Below, piece after piece: positions 40,533 through 49,479 of a stretch of 64,000 nucleotides of DNA; position 1 is the stretch's first letter, and the number at the start of each line of letters is the position of its first letter. The DNA lies in assembly GCF_002930645.1 (NCBI RefSeq), contig NZ_PSNW01000001.1, forward strand, positions 62,001 through 126,000, written 5' to 3'. The position numbers and the translations under genes were made by a program. Under the pieces are notes generated by a model, which had not been told where the DNA came from, ran no database searches, and saw only the letters and a program-made list of their open reading frames with translations. This DNA is from Solimonas fluminis (GTDB lineage: Bacteria; Pseudomonadota; Gammaproteobacteria; Nevskiales; Nevskiaceae).

Positions 40533-40559
40533 TTAGCACTCGCCATGCGAGGCTGCTAA
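40533..40559 (-). promoter_or_regulatory. CIRCE-like HrcA operator upstream of groES
   Basis: TTAGCACTC-N9-GGCTGCTAA. The left arm matches the CIRCE consensus exactly; the right arm differs from GAGTGCTAA at two positions. It lies about 75 bases before the groES start, between the heat-shock promoter and the gene. Confidence 0.8.
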
Positions 40560-40560
40560 T

Positions 40561-40588
40561 TCTTGGGGACCGGCCCGCCGGATTCAAG
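40561..40588 (-). promoter_or_regulatory. Candidate sigma32 promoter of groSL
   Basis: On the minus strand CTTGAA (40583-40588) and CCCCAAGA (40561-40568) are 14 bases apart, the spacing and -10 core of heat-shock promoters. The CIRCE-like element lies immediately downstream, so dual positive and negative control is likely. Confidence 0.6.
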
Positions 40589-40615
40589 GGGGACAGGTGA
40601 TTATCTTTTCGGGAA

Positions 40616-40861
40616 TCAGCGCAGCAGGGCGGCGCCCGAGGGGTCCTCGCCCCGCGCCACCTGCTCGAAGCAGGCGATCTTCTGCGGCCGGCCGCCCAAT
40701 GCATCGCAGTAGTCCAGCGCCTCGACGGCGCTCAAAGGCTCCCGCAAGGCCGCTGCCTCGCCGGCCGCCGCCGCGGATCGTGCCAGGGCGTCACCGCCGC
40801 AGCCGGCCAGCAGGCTCAATGCAGGCATTCCGACAAGCAGGGCGGCAAGGATGGATCGCAT
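40616..40861 (-). CDS. Small predicted lipoprotein
   Basis: 81 aa from ATG 40861, with GGGGAG upstream. Signal peptide and lipobox LLAGC (Cys21) predict a lipoprotein. The mature 60 residues include the pair C-DALGG-P-KIACFEQVA with two cysteines that may form a disulfide. No family recognised. It lies upstream of groES on the same strand but outside the heat-shock promoter. Confidence 0.65.
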   Translation of the reverse strand: MRSILAALLVGMPALSLLAGCGGDALARSAAAAGEAAALREPLSAVEALDYCDALGGRPQKIACFEQVARGEDPSGAALLR

Positions 40862-41070
40862 GGTGGGCTCCCCGGGGATCGCCATTTCCCACCACGGATC
40901 GTTCCAGCCCTCCGACTCAGGCAAATCGTTGTTTTTATTGAAAGCTGTCCGCTGCCATCCCGGCGAGTCGCATGCCTGGCGCCCGCCGGCTCGGTGAAAA
41001 TGCAGGACCGCGCGTTTCCGGCAACGGCGCCCCGGCCATGGGAGCCGCTCCGCGGAGGCTCGGAGATCTC

Positions 41071-41283
41071 CTACTCGTCGAGCGTGAAGCCGACCTTGAC
41101 GGTGACCTGCCAATGGCCGATCTCGCCCTGGTCGATATGGCCGCGGACCTCGCCGACCTCGAACCATTTGAGATTGTGCAGGGTCTTGGCGGCCCGCCGC
41201 ACGGCATGGCGCACGGCATCCTCGACGCTGGTTTCGGACGAACCGACGAGCTCGGTGGTCTTGTAGACGTGGTTCTTCGACAT
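41071..41283 (-). CDS. Dodecin family flavin-binding protein
   Basis: 70 aa from ATG 41283. NHVYKTTELVGSS, DAVRHAVRRAAKTLHNLKWFEV (read in pieces) and the GHWQVTVKVGFTLDE end are the whole dodecin domain. It forms a dodecameric shell storing flavin or, in some cases, CoA. Single gene. Confidence 0.95.
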   Translation of the reverse strand: MSKNHVYKTTELVGSSETSVEDAVRHAVRRAAKTLHNLKWFEVGEVRGHIDQGEIGHWQVTVKVGFTLDE

Positions 41284-41368
41284 GGCAGCCTCCGCATGGC
41301 GGAGACCGGCCCCGCCGGTGGTGCATCGGCCTGTGACCGTAGCACCGGCGCCGCCGGCCGGCAAAGCC

Positions 41369-41848
41369 TCAGCGCGGCGAAGCCAGCCCGCCGACGGGAA
41401 TCTGCAGGCGGCGGTAGCCGTCCGCCAGTTGCCACAGCGGCGCGATCAGGAACAGGCGCAGGTGCTGCAGCAGTGTGGGCTGCTGCTGCTCGCGGCGATG
41501 CCCGAGCCACTGCGCGCAGAGGGATGAGCCGAACATCAGCGCGGCCAGCACGAACAGCGGCCCGGGACCGCCGACGGCCGATTCCAGCAGCAGGGCGCCC
41601 GAGTACATGAAGGCGAAGACCATCAGCATGCCCAGGGCCAGCTGCCAGGACAGGCAGAGGTAGAAGGCCAGCCATCCGAGCAGCGCCAGGCTGGCCGGAT
41701 TCCACAGGGCGTCACCCACCGGAATGGCGCGGAAGACGCAGCACAGCGCGAAAACGGTAGCCGGAATGCAGAGCCCGTGGATGGCCCGGTTGTGCGCATC
41801 GGCATGATGCTCGTTATATTCGAGCAGCCAGCTCCTGAGTCCCCTCAT
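41369..41848 (-). CDS. Mpo1-like (DUF962) membrane protein
   Basis: 159 aa from ATG 41848 with a G-rich ribosome site. The N-terminal EYNEHHADAHNRAIHGLCIP carries the H----NR--H motif of the Mpo1/YGL010w family, shown in yeast to be an Fe-dependent dioxygenase that alpha-oxidises 2-hydroxy fatty acids. About four hydrophobic segments follow. Bacterial function is inferred only. Confidence 0.88.
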   Translation of the reverse strand: MRGLRSWLLEYNEHHADAHNRAIHGLCIPATVFALCCVFRAIPVGDALWNPASLALLGWLAFYLCLSWQLALGMLMVFAFMYSGALLLESAVGGPGPLFVLAALMFGSSLCAQWLGHRREQQQPTLLQHLRLFLIAPLWQLADGYRRLQIPVGGLASPR

Positions 41849-41964
41849 CCCCAACCCCCGGCGGACGACCCGTGCTTGCGGGTCAATACGATCCAGTATG
41901 CTTCCGTTGTAGGATTATACCGATAGTAAATCGCCCCCCGCCTCCCGGAACAGTTGTCAGGAAG

Positions 41965-42948
41965 ATGACGAAAAGCATACCGAACGACACCATCGACCCG
42001 GTGGACCGGGTGATTTCGCGCCTGTATCGCTGGGCCATGGCCGTTCCCCCGGGGCAGTACCGCAATTGGGCCCTGGAGCAGGTGGGGCGGGTCATCCCGC
42101 ATGACGGCGCTCTCTGGGGCAGCGGTTCGCGCAGCACGCTGAAGTTCCATACGGTGACGCTGCAGAACCTGCCCAAGGACTATCCCGCGGCCCTGGAGGC
42201 GACCACGGCGGTCAACCCCATCCTGCCGCACCTGCTGGAACAGCTCGACGTGCCCGCCGACATGTCGGAGATGATGGCGGACGAGCGCTTCTACAATTCC
42301 GAGATCTATCGCCGCACCTTCCAGCCCTTCGGCATCGAGCGCATCCTGTCGATGTCGCACCTGGACCGCCGCAGCGGCATCTATTCCCTGGTCTCGCTGT
42401 ATCGCAGCGACCGCAACAAACCGTTCACGGAGCTGGAAAAGCAGCAGCACAAGCGGATCGCCTTCCATCTGTTCAACGCAGCCTCGCACGCCTACTTCCT
42501 GCACCTGCTCAAGACCCAGCCCGAGCGGCCGATGGGCGCCGGTGCCGCGGTGATCGACCAGCACGGCAACTTCCAGGAAACCCAGCCGCGTTTCCTGGAG
42601 ATGCTCGACGAGCGCTTCCCCAACCGCCAGCCCCAGCAGCTGCCGTTCAAGCTGCCGGACCCCGGCCAGACGGTGGCCTTCCAGGACCTGATGGTGCGGA
42701 GCGAGCCGCTCAACGACCTGGCGCTCATCACGATCTGGCCGGCCGGCCCGCTGGACCGCCTGACCGGGCGCGAGCGCGAGATCGTCTACTGCGTGGCGCA
42801 AGGCCTGTCGTTCAAGCAGGCGGCCAAGAAGATCGGCGTGGCGCCGTCCACCGTGGCCAACCACCTGTACCGCGTCTACCGCAAGCTGGGGGTCTTCAGC
42901 CGCACCGAACTGGCTTCCCTGGTCTACCCGGGCTCGGACAAGCCGTAG
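41965..42948 (+). CDS. LuxR-type transcriptional regulator
   Basis: 327 aa from ATG 41965, with AGGAAG upstream. A C-terminal GerE/LuxR HTH (264-320; LTGREREIVYCVAQGLSFKQ then STVANHLYRVYRKLGV) binds DNA. The N-terminal 250 residues form an unclassified sensor region, possibly GAF-like, with no receiver Asp and no clear autoinducer motif (WxxxD). Divergent from the Mpo1-like gene, which it could control; a TATACC box lies in the shared gap near 41918. Confidence 0.88.
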   Translation: MTKSIPNDTIDPVDRVISRLYRWAMAVPPGQYRNWALEQVGRVIPHDGALWGSGSRSTLKFHTVTLQNLPKDYPAALEATTAVNPILPHLLEQLDVPADMSEMMADERFYNSEIYRRTFQPFGIERILSMSHLDRRSGIYSLVSLYRSDRNKPFTELEKQQHKRIAFHLFNAASHAYFLHLLKTQPERPMGAGAAVIDQHGNFQETQPRFLEMLDERFPNRQPQQLPFKLPDPGQTVAFQDLMVRSEPLNDLALITIWPAGPLDRLTGREREIVYCVAQGLSFKQAAKKIGVAPSTVANHLYRVYRKLGVFSRTELASLVYPGSDKP

Positions 42949-42986
42949 CGAAGAACCGGCATGGGGCAGTGTTAGACTCCGGCCCC

Positions 42987-43301
42987 ATGAAAATCCTGAC
43001 CGCTACCGACCTCAAGGCCCGGCTCGACGCCGCGCCCCTGACCGTTCTCGACGTGCGTACCGATGAGGAGCTGGCCATCGCCTCGCTTCCCGGAGCCCGC
43101 CACATCTCCATGCAGGAGCTTCCGGCCCGCCTGGGAGAGCTCAACCCGGCCGAGCCGGTGGCGGTGATCTGCCACCATGGCGTGCGCTCGGAAATGGCGG
43201 CGCGATTCCTCGAACGCAACGGCTTCACCGAGGTCTACTCGGTCGGCGGGGGCATCGATGCCTGGTCGCTGGACGTGGACGGCTCCGTCCCCCGCTACTG
43301 A
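42987..43301 (+). CDS. Single-domain rhodanese
   Basis: 104 aa from ATG 42987. Catalytic loop ICHHGVRS with Cys62 and CHHGVR six-residue loop, the type seen in sulfurtransferases and persulfide carriers (GlpE/PspE-like). VLDVRTDEEL is the CH2A-type motif. The tolC-like gene follows after 68 bases, an arrangement seen in other gammaproteobacteria. Confidence 0.93.
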   Translation: MKILTATDLKARLDAAPLTVLDVRTDEELAIASLPGARHISMQELPARLGELNPAEPVAVICHHGVRSEMAARFLERNGFTEVYSVGGGIDAWSLDVDGSVPRY

Positions 43302-43369
43302 CCCTCGGTCAACCGATCGGCACCGGCCGCGTTGACTCCCTGGAAACCACCCACAAGATTCGTCGCCCC

Positions 43370-44710
43370 ATGCGCCTGAACGCCCTGCTGCTGAGCACCG
43401 CGCTCCTCCTCCCCTGCGCGGCGCAGGCCAACGAACTGCTCAAGATCTACGACCTGGCCCTGCAGAACGATGCCACCTGGCGTGCCGCCGAGCACGCCCG
43501 CGACGCCTCCCTGGAAGCCAAGCCGCAGGCCCGCGCGCTGCTGCTGCCGCAGATCGCAGGCAGCGCGCAGCGCGGGCGCCAGCTCAGCGAGGTGGAGACC
43601 GACCCCTCCGCCGGTCCGACCGTCACCACCAAGAGCGACGACGATCCCTGGTCCTACGGGCTGAGCCTGAGCCAGCCGGTCTTCGACTGGAGCGCGATCC
43701 AGTCGCTGCGCCAGGCCGATGAGCAGGTGGCGCTGGCCGAGACGACCTATCGCAGCGTGGGCCAGGACCTGCTGCTGCGCGTCGCCCAGGCCTATTTCAA
43801 CGTGCTGGCCGCCGCCGATACGCTCAGCTCCGCCAAGGACGAGAACAAGGCCGTGGCACGCCAGCTGGAACTGGCCCAGGCCCGCTTCGAGGTCGGCCTG
43901 TCCGCCATCACCGAGGTCCAGGAAGCCCAGGCCCGCTACGACCTGACCAATGCCACCGTGATCCAGTCGCAGCAGGCGCTGAACACGGCGCAGTCGGCGC
44001 TGGCGGAGATCACCGGCCAGCCCTATGCCCCGCAGGCGCGCCTGGTGGACGAGCTGCCGCTGGCTCCGCCCCTGCCCGCCGACATCGAGGCCTGGGTAAA
44101 GATCGCTCGCGAGGGCAATCTCGACGTGCTGTCGGCCCGGCTGGCGGCGGATATCGCCGACACCGGCATCCGCATCGCCCGAGCCGGCCACCTGCCCACG
44201 GTGGACCTCAACGGCAGCCACAACGTCAGCGGCAGCTCGATCAATGCCGACGGCGGCGGCACGGGGGACCGCGAGACCACCTCGGACCGCCTCACCCTGC
44301 AGCTGACCCTGCCGGTCTTCTCCGGCCTGGCCACGCAGTCGCGCGTGCGGCAGGCCACCAGCACGCGCGAACAGCGCCGCGCCGAGTACGAGGGTGCCCA
44401 GCGCCTCGCCGAACGCCAGACCCGCGACGCCTATCTGGGCGTGCTCAGCGGCAGCGCCCGGGTCACGGCGCTGAAGCAGGCGGTGGTGTCGAGCGTCACC
44501 GCCCTGGACGCCGCCCGCAGCGGCCAGGAAGTGGGCACCCGCACCTTCATCGATGTGCTGAATGCCCAGCAGCAGCTCTCGGCCGCGCAGCGCGACTACT
44601 ACCGCTCGCGCTACGACTATCTGCTGGCCGGCCTGCTGCTGCGGCAGGCGGCGGGCAACCTCGCCCAGGCCGACCTGGAAGCGGTGGACCGGCTGCTGAC
44701 GGCGCCCTGA
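43370..44710 (+). CDS. tolC: TolC family outer-membrane efflux protein
   Basis: 446 aa, signal peptide 1-20 (AAQA). The two-fold internal repeat of coiled-coil hairpins is visible, with LLLRVAQAYFNVLAA in repeat 1 and RQTRDAYLGVLSGSARV in repeat 2, and strands LSLSQPVFDW and LQLTLPVFSG. Trimeric channel-tunnel used by tripartite pumps and type I secretion. No inner-membrane partner adjoins it. A strong terminator follows. Confidence 0.94.
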   Translation: MRLNALLLSTALLLPCAAQANELLKIYDLALQNDATWRAAEHARDASLEAKPQARALLLPQIAGSAQRGRQLSEVETDPSAGPTVTTKSDDDPWSYGLSLSQPVFDWSAIQSLRQADEQVALAETTYRSVGQDLLLRVAQAYFNVLAAADTLSSAKDENKAVARQLELAQARFEVGLSAITEVQEAQARYDLTNATVIQSQQALNTAQSALAEITGQPYAPQARLVDELPLAPPLPADIEAWVKIAREGNLDVLSARLAADIADTGIRIARAGHLPTVDLNGSHNVSGSSINADGGGTGDRETTSDRLTLQLTLPVFSGLATQSRVRQATSTREQRRAEYEGAQRLAERQTRDAYLGVLSGSARVTALKQAVVSSVTALDAARSGQEVGTRTFIDVLNAQQQLSAAQRDYYRSRYDYLLAGLLLRQAAGNLAQADLEAVDRLLTAP

Positions 44711-44725
44711 GCCCTCGCTTAGAAC

Positions 44726-44752
44726 CAAAAGCCCGCTTCGGCGGGCTTTTTT
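44726..44752 (+). terminator. Terminator of tolC
   Basis: AAAAGCCCGC-ttcg-GCGGGCTTTTTT; stem of ten pairs with TTCG loop and T6 tail, right after the stop. Confidence 0.93.
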
Positions 44753-44754
44753 AG

Positions 44755-44805
44755 ACCTCTTATATTCAATCTGGAAATATAATACTTCATTAATATTCTT
44801 TTACT
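44755..44805 (+). promoter_or_regulatory. AT-rich promoter region of the sulfate locus
   Basis: A perfect TATAAT lies at 44778-44783 in the most AT-rich stretch of the window, with no recognisable -35 box 17 bases upstream. This is what an activator-dependent promoter (for example a CysB-type regulator) would look like. No defined operator can be read. Confidence 0.45.
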
Positions 44806-44869
44806 GACTGACGAGGCCTCGGCAAGATGCGCCCACTTTCCACAACGCATCAATTGGGGTTTGCAGACA

Positions 44870-46369
44870 ATGAAGAAGGGAATCAAGCAGGCCGGCGTCG
44901 CGACGCTGGCCGTCATCGCCTCCACGGGCATCGCCCGCGCCGCTGACGCCCCGTCGGTGGAAGAACTGGATCAGCGCATCAAGGTGCTGGAGCGCCAGCT
45001 GGAACTGCAGGCCGAAGACGCCGCGACCAAGGCCAAGGACGCGACCACGGCCTCCGCCAGCGACAAGGGCTTCTCGCTGAAGAAGGGCGACTACGAACTG
45101 AAGATCAAGGGCCTGGTGCAGGCCGACCTGCGCTATTTCCTGGACGACTTCAACCCCACCCGGAAGGCTGCTCCGGTCGAATCCGACCGCTTCAACGACA
45201 CCATCCTGTTCCGCCGCATCCGCCCCACCTTCGAAGGCAGCCTGGGCAAGCTGGTGGGCTTCCGCCTGACCCCGGAATTCGCCGGCGATAGCGCCACCAT
45301 CGTCGACGCCTACCTGGACGCCAAGTTCGACCCGGCCTACACGCTGCGCGTCGGCAAGGTGAAGGGTCCGGTGGCGCTGGAGCGCCTGCAGAGCGGCGGC
45401 AGCACCAATTTCATCGAGCGCGGCTTCCCGACCGAGCTGGCGCCGAATCGCGACCTGGGCGTGCAGCTGCAGGGTGATCTGTTCAACTCCACGCTGAACT
45501 ACACCCTGGGCTACTACAACGGCACGGCCGACGGCCGCGACGCGACCTCGTCGGACGGCGACAGCCGCAAGGAAATCGGCGCCCGCCTGTTCGCCGAGCC
45601 GTTCAAGAACAGCCCCGGCATCCTGCAGGGCCTCGGCTTCGGCATCGGCTCCACCTTCGGCTCCAAGGAGCAGGGCGAAGCCAACTCCGGCGTCGCGGCC
45701 ACCACCAACAACTTCCTGCCGCGCTACCGCACCCCCGGCCAGAACGTGTTCTTCCAGTACAACACCGCGCGCGCCGCCGCTGCGGCCGCGATCGGCCACA
45801 CCGGCATCTATGCCGACGGCGACCACGTCCGCATTTCGCCGCAGGTGTACTGGTACTACAACAACCTCGGCCTGATCGCCGAGTACATCCGCTCCGAGCA
45901 GGAAGTGTCCGCGGGCGTGCTGGCCGCAGGCGCTGCTGCGAGCACCCGCGCGACCTCGACCGTCACCGAGAGCTTCACCAACGACGCCTGGCAGGTCTCC
46001 GCCAGCTGGGTGATCACGGGCGAAGATGCCAGCTTCCGCGGCGTGGCCAAGCCCAAGAACGCCTATACGCCCGGCGGCCCGGGCTGGGGCGCCTTCGAGC
46101 TGGCGGCCCGCTACGGCGAACTGGACATCGACGACGACGTCTTCAACGCCATCCCGGGCACGGCCGGCGGCGCGGCCAATTCCTTCGCCAATCCCAACAG
46201 CGCCGCCAGCGAAGCCAAGAGCTACGGCGTCGGCGTGAACTGGTACCTGACCTCCAACCTGAAGACGCAGCTGAACTACACCAACACCAGCTTCGAGGGC
46301 GGCGCGGCGGGCGGCCAGGACCGCGAGGACGAGAAGACCATCTTCGCCCGCTTCCAGGTCGCGTTCTAA
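44870..46369 (+). CDS. OprP/OprO-like porin at the head of a sulfate uptake locus
   Basis: 499 aa from ATG 44870. Signal peptide (1-25, ARAAD), a coiled-coil trimerisation segment (about 31-60, with VEELDQRIKVLERQLELQ) and a 16-strand barrel ending in FARFQVAF. The ELKIKGLVQADLRYF start and RRIRPTFEG match phosphate/polyphosphate-selective porins of the OprP/OprO family. Those are anion-selective. Because sulfate-binding protein and CysTWA genes follow, sulfate or sulfonate passage is the better guess here. Confidence 0.85.
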   Translation: MKKGIKQAGVATLAVIASTGIARAADAPSVEELDQRIKVLERQLELQAEDAATKAKDATTASASDKGFSLKKGDYELKIKGLVQADLRYFLDDFNPTRKAAPVESDRFNDTILFRRIRPTFEGSLGKLVGFRLTPEFAGDSATIVDAYLDAKFDPAYTLRVGKVKGPVALERLQSGGSTNFIERGFPTELAPNRDLGVQLQGDLFNSTLNYTLGYYNGTADGRDATSSDGDSRKEIGARLFAEPFKNSPGILQGLGFGIGSTFGSKEQGEANSGVAATTNNFLPRYRTPGQNVFFQYNTARAAAAAAIGHTGIYADGDHVRISPQVYWYYNNLGLIAEYIRSEQEVSAGVLAAGAAASTRATSTVTESFTNDAWQVSASWVITGEDASFRGVAKPKNAYTPGGPGWGAFELAARYGELDIDDDVFNAIPGTAGGAANSFANPNSAASEAKSYGVGVNWYLTSNLKTQLNYTNTSFEGGAAGGQDREDEKTIFARFQVAF

Positions 46370-46396
46370 GCCCTCTCCTCATCGGACAGACATCAC

Positions 46397-47389
46397 ATGA
46401 AACTCAAAGCCATCATCGCGGCGGCCGCTCTTGCGGCCCCGCTCTTCGCCCACGCGGCCAGCATCGAGCTGCTCAACGTTTCCTACGACCCGACCCGCGA
46501 GCTCTACAAGGAGATCAACGCGAAGTTCGCCGAGCAGTGGAAGGCCAAGAACGGCGACACGGTGACGATCAAGCAGTCGCACGGCGGTTCGGGCAAGCAG
46601 GCCCGCGCCATCATCGACGGCCTGGAAGCGGACGTGGCGACCCTGGCCCTGGCCGGCGACACGGACTCCGTGGCCAAGAACGCCAAGCTGATCCCGGCGG
46701 ACTGGCAGAAGCGCCTGCCGAACAACAGCTCGCCCTACACCTCCACGATCGTCTTCCTGGTGCGCAAGGGCAACCCGAAGAAGATCAAGGACTGGAACGA
46801 CCTGGTGAAGCCGGGCGTGTCGGTCATCACGCCCAACCCGAAGACCTCGGGCGGCGCACGCTGGAACTACCTGGCGGCCTACGCCTATGCGCTGAAGAAC
46901 AACGGCAACAGCGACGCCAAGGCCCAGGAGTTCGTCAAGGGCCTTTTCAAGAACGCCCCGGTGCTGGATACCGGCGCCCGCGGCTCGACCACGACCTTCG
47001 TGCAGCGCGGCATCGGCGACGTCCTGCTGGCCTGGGAGAACGAGGCCTTCCTGTCGATCGAGGAGTTCGGCACGGACAAGTTCGAGATCGTGGTGCCCTC
47101 GCTGTCGATCCTGGCCGAACCGGCCGTGACGGTGGTCGACAAGATCGCCGACAAGCACGGCACCCGCAAGGTGGCCGAGGCCTACCTGAACTTCCTCTAC
47201 ACCGACGAAGGCCAGCAGATCATCGGCAAGAACCACTACCGCCCGAGCAACCCGGCCGTGGCCGCGAAGTTCGCCAGCAAGTACCCGAAGCTGAACCTGG
47301 TCACCATCGCCGACTTCGGCGGCTGGGCCAAGGCGCAGCAGGTGCACTTCGCCGACGGCGGCATCTTCGACCAGATCTACCAGAAGTAA
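46397..47389 (+). CDS. sbp: Periplasmic sulfate-binding protein 1
   Basis: 330 aa with signal peptide (1-21, AHA-AS). [39 protein letters not shown] (in pieces) and [17 protein letters not shown] are the sulfate/thiosulfate-binding signatures, the latter holding anion-binding Ser/Gly/Trp residues. It lies 27 bases after the porin and is ended by its own terminator, so porin and binding protein form a unit. A second binding protein follows at 48471. Confidence 0.94.
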   Translation: MKLKAIIAAAALAAPLFAHAASIELLNVSYDPTRELYKEINAKFAEQWKAKNGDTVTIKQSHGGSGKQARAIIDGLEADVATLALAGDTDSVAKNAKLIPADWQKRLPNNSSPYTSTIVFLVRKGNPKKIKDWNDLVKPGVSVITPNPKTSGGARWNYLAAYAYALKNNGNSDAKAQEFVKGLFKNAPVLDTGARGSTTTFVQRGIGDVLLAWENEAFLSIEEFGTDKFEIVVPSLSILAEPAVTVVDKIADKHGTRKVAEAYLNFLYTDEGQQIIGKNHYRPSNPAVAAKFASKYPKLNLVTIADFGGWAKAQQVHFADGGIFDQIYQK

Positions 47390-47490
47390 CCGGCTCCAGA
47401 TGGCTTCGCTCATGCGTTGCAATGCCTGCCGGTCCACCCATCGGCACGCGACCACCGACGCACCACCCCTCTCCCGGTGAGTGAAGTCTT

Positions 47491-47520
47491 TCGGGGCGCG
47501 TGAGCGCCCCGTTCTTTTTT
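47491..47520 (+). terminator. Terminator after sulfate-binding protein 1
   Basis: GGGGCGC-gtga-GCGCCCC followed by GTTCTTTTTT, about 100 bases after the stop. Confidence 0.85.
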
Positions 47521-47569
47521 GCAGCACACGAGCGATTTTTCTCCCCCCACGCCCGAACAAGGAGTTCCC

Positions 47570-47797
47570 ATGTCCACCATCGCAGCGGTCAATACCCGCA
47601 ACCAGTTCCGCGGCAAGGTCGTCGGCGTCAAGCGCAGCCCGGTGGTCTCGGAAGTCGAGATCGAAACCGGCGCCGGCATCGTCAGCGCCATCGTCACCTC
47701 GTCCTCGCTGGAAGTGCTGGACCTCAAGCTGGGCGATCCCGTGATCGCCCTGTTCAAGGCCACCGAGGTGCTGATCGCCGCGGTTTCCAACGACTGA
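47570..47797 (+). CDS. Single TOBE (molybdopterin-binding-like) domain protein
   Basis: 75 aa from ATG 47570, with GGAG before it. NQFRGKVVGVKRSPVVSEVEIETGAG is the strand pair of a Mop/TOBE domain and SSLEVLDLKLGDPVIALFKATEV the closing half. Mop proteins oligomerise and bind molybdate, tungstate or sulfate-like oxyanions. Inside a sulfate locus it may store or sense an oxyanion. Confidence 0.88.
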   Translation: MSTIAAVNTRNQFRGKVVGVKRSPVVSEVEIETGAGIVSAIVTSSSLEVLDLKLGDPVIALFKATEVLIAAVSND

Positions 47798-47828
47798 AAG
47801 CCACGCCGCCGCCTGGAGCCGCCATCCC

Positions 47829-48452
47829 ATGTGCCTGATCGTCCACAAGCCTGCCGGCCAGCCGATTCCGGAAGAGCTGATCCGTGCCGCGCTGGAACTG
47901 AACCGCGACGGCTGGGGGGCAATGGGCTTCGACGGCCGGGGGCAGTTGCTGCTGGAGCGCCAGCTGGAGCCGGACGCCGCCGCCATCCTGGCCTTCGAGC
48001 GGCGCCACCGCGACCATGAGTACGTGCTGCACCTGCGTCGGCGCACCAAGGGTGGCGGAGGGCTCGACAATGTCCATCCCTTCCGCGTGGTCCCCGGCGT
48101 CTACCTGATGCACAACGGCACGCTGCCGCTGGAACCGAAGCAGGCGGGGCGCTCCGACACCTGGCACCTGGTGGCGGAGATCCTGCGCCCGCTGGCGCTG
48201 CGGCACGAGGCTCTGCTGTCGGACCCTGCCTTCCTGCAGTTGCTGGAGTTGGGGCTGAAGGCCGAGAACAAGCTGGCGCTGCTGCACGAGGCTTCAAGGG
48301 AGATCGTGCTGGTGAACTGGCAGCACGGGGCGGAGCTGGACGGGCTCTGGCTGAGCAGCACCCGGTGGATCGACCGCCAGCGCTTCCCGCTGGCCCATGC
48401 ACCGCAACCCCAGGAACGCGTCTACTCTACGCGCGACCTGAACTTTCTTTGA
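47829..48452 (+). CDS. Class II glutamine amidotransferase-like protein
   Basis: 207 aa starting MCLIV: after Met removal Cys2 becomes the N-terminal nucleophile. NRDGWGAMGFD, the HLRRRTKGGGGLDNVHPF stretch and YLMHNGTL correspond to the Gn_AT_II fold (in purF/glmS: C-, R-, NHNG-type motifs). No synthase domain is attached, so the acceptor is unknown. It sits between the TOBE gene and the second sulfate-binding protein, 31 bases from the former and 18 from the latter. Confidence 0.82.
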   Translation: MCLIVHKPAGQPIPEELIRAALELNRDGWGAMGFDGRGQLLLERQLEPDAAAILAFERRHRDHEYVLHLRRRTKGGGGLDNVHPFRVVPGVYLMHNGTLPLEPKQAGRSDTWHLVAEILRPLALRHEALLSDPAFLQLLELGLKAENKLALLHEASREIVLVNWQHGAELDGLWLSSTRWIDRQRFPLAHAPQPQERVYSTRDLNFL

Positions 48453-48470
48453 GACACAGGGAGTTTTCCA

Positions 48471-49472
48471 ATGAAGAAGAAACTGCTGCACACGCTGGCC
48501 GCCGCCGCGGCGGTGCTGGCGGCCTCGGCCGCCCAGGCCGACGCCACGCTGCTCAACGTGTCCTATGACGTCGCCCGCGGCGTCTACAAGGATCTCAACC
48601 CGGCCTTCGCCGAGGCCTGGAAGAAGAAGACCGGCGAGACGCTGAAGCTGGACCAGTCGCATGGCGGCTCCTCCAAGCAGGCGCGCGCCGTCATCGACGG
48701 GCTGGAGGCGGACATCGTCTCCATGAACAGCCCGCTGGACATCGATGCCATCGCCAAGGCCGGCCTGATATCCCCCGACTGGCAGAAGCGCCTGCCCTAT
48801 GCCAGCAGCCCCTCCTGGTCCACGATCCTGTTCCTGGTGCGCAAGGGCAACCCCAAGGGCATCAAGGACTGGAACGACTTGGTGAAGCCGGGCGTCAAGC
48901 TGATCATCCCCAACCCCAAGACCTCGGGCAACGGCCGCTACAGCTACCTGGCGGCCTGGCAATACGCCCTGCGCCAGCCCGGAGGCAACGAGGCCAAGGC
49001 CAGGGACTTCGTCACGGCGCTGTTCCGCAACGTGCCGGTCCTGGATACCGGCGGCCGCGGCGCCACCACCACCTTCGCCCAGCGCAGCATCGGCGACGTG
49101 CTGCTGACCTTCGAGAACGAGGTGAAGCTGATCCAGCAGGAATTCGGTGCGGACAAGTACGAGATCGTGACGCCGTCGCTGTCCGTGCGCGCCGACAACC
49201 CGGTGTCGATCGTCGACAAGTACGCCGCCAAGCACGGCAACAAGGCCCGGGCCCAGGCCTGGCTGGACTTCCAGTTCAGCGAAGCCGGCCAGGAGATCTT
49301 CGCCGCCAACGACCTGCGCCCCTCAGACGAAAAAGTTCTAAGCAAACACTCTAACCGGTTCCCGAAGCTGCAACTATTCTCCGTGACCGAAGCTTTCGGC
49401 GGCTGGCCCCAGGCCCAGAAGATCCATTTTGCCGACGGCGGACTCTTCGACCAGATCTACCAGGCCCGCTGA
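48471..49472 (+). CDS. Periplasmic sulfate-binding protein 2
   Basis: 333 aa, signal peptide 1-22 (AAQA). Same signature blocks as the first protein, LLNVSYDVARGVYKDLN, QSHGGSSKQARAVIDGLEAD and PNPKTSGNGRYSYLAAW. It stands next to cysT and is likely the usual partner of CysTWA. A short patch near 49322-49385 uses AT-rich codons (AAA, GTT, CTA, TCT) unlike the rest. Confidence 0.93.
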   Translation: MKKKLLHTLAAAAAVLAASAAQADATLLNVSYDVARGVYKDLNPAFAEAWKKKTGETLKLDQSHGGSSKQARAVIDGLEADIVSMNSPLDIDAIAKAGLISPDWQKRLPYASSPSWSTILFLVRKGNPKGIKDWNDLVKPGVKLIIPNPKTSGNGRYSYLAAWQYALRQPGGNEAKARDFVTALFRNVPVLDTGGRGATTTFAQRSIGDVLLTFENEVKLIQQEFGADKYEIVTPSLSVRADNPVSIVDKYAAKHGNKARAQAWLDFQFSEAGQEIFAANDLRPSDEKVLSKHSNRFPKLQLFSVTEAFGGWPQAQKIHFADGGLFDQIYQAR

Positions 49473-49479
49473 TATTTCA

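Noticed and set aside
44755..44869. PHO box before the OprP-like porin
   Set aside because: I found no pair of CTGTCAT-like repeats; the downstream genes point to sulfate, not phosphate.
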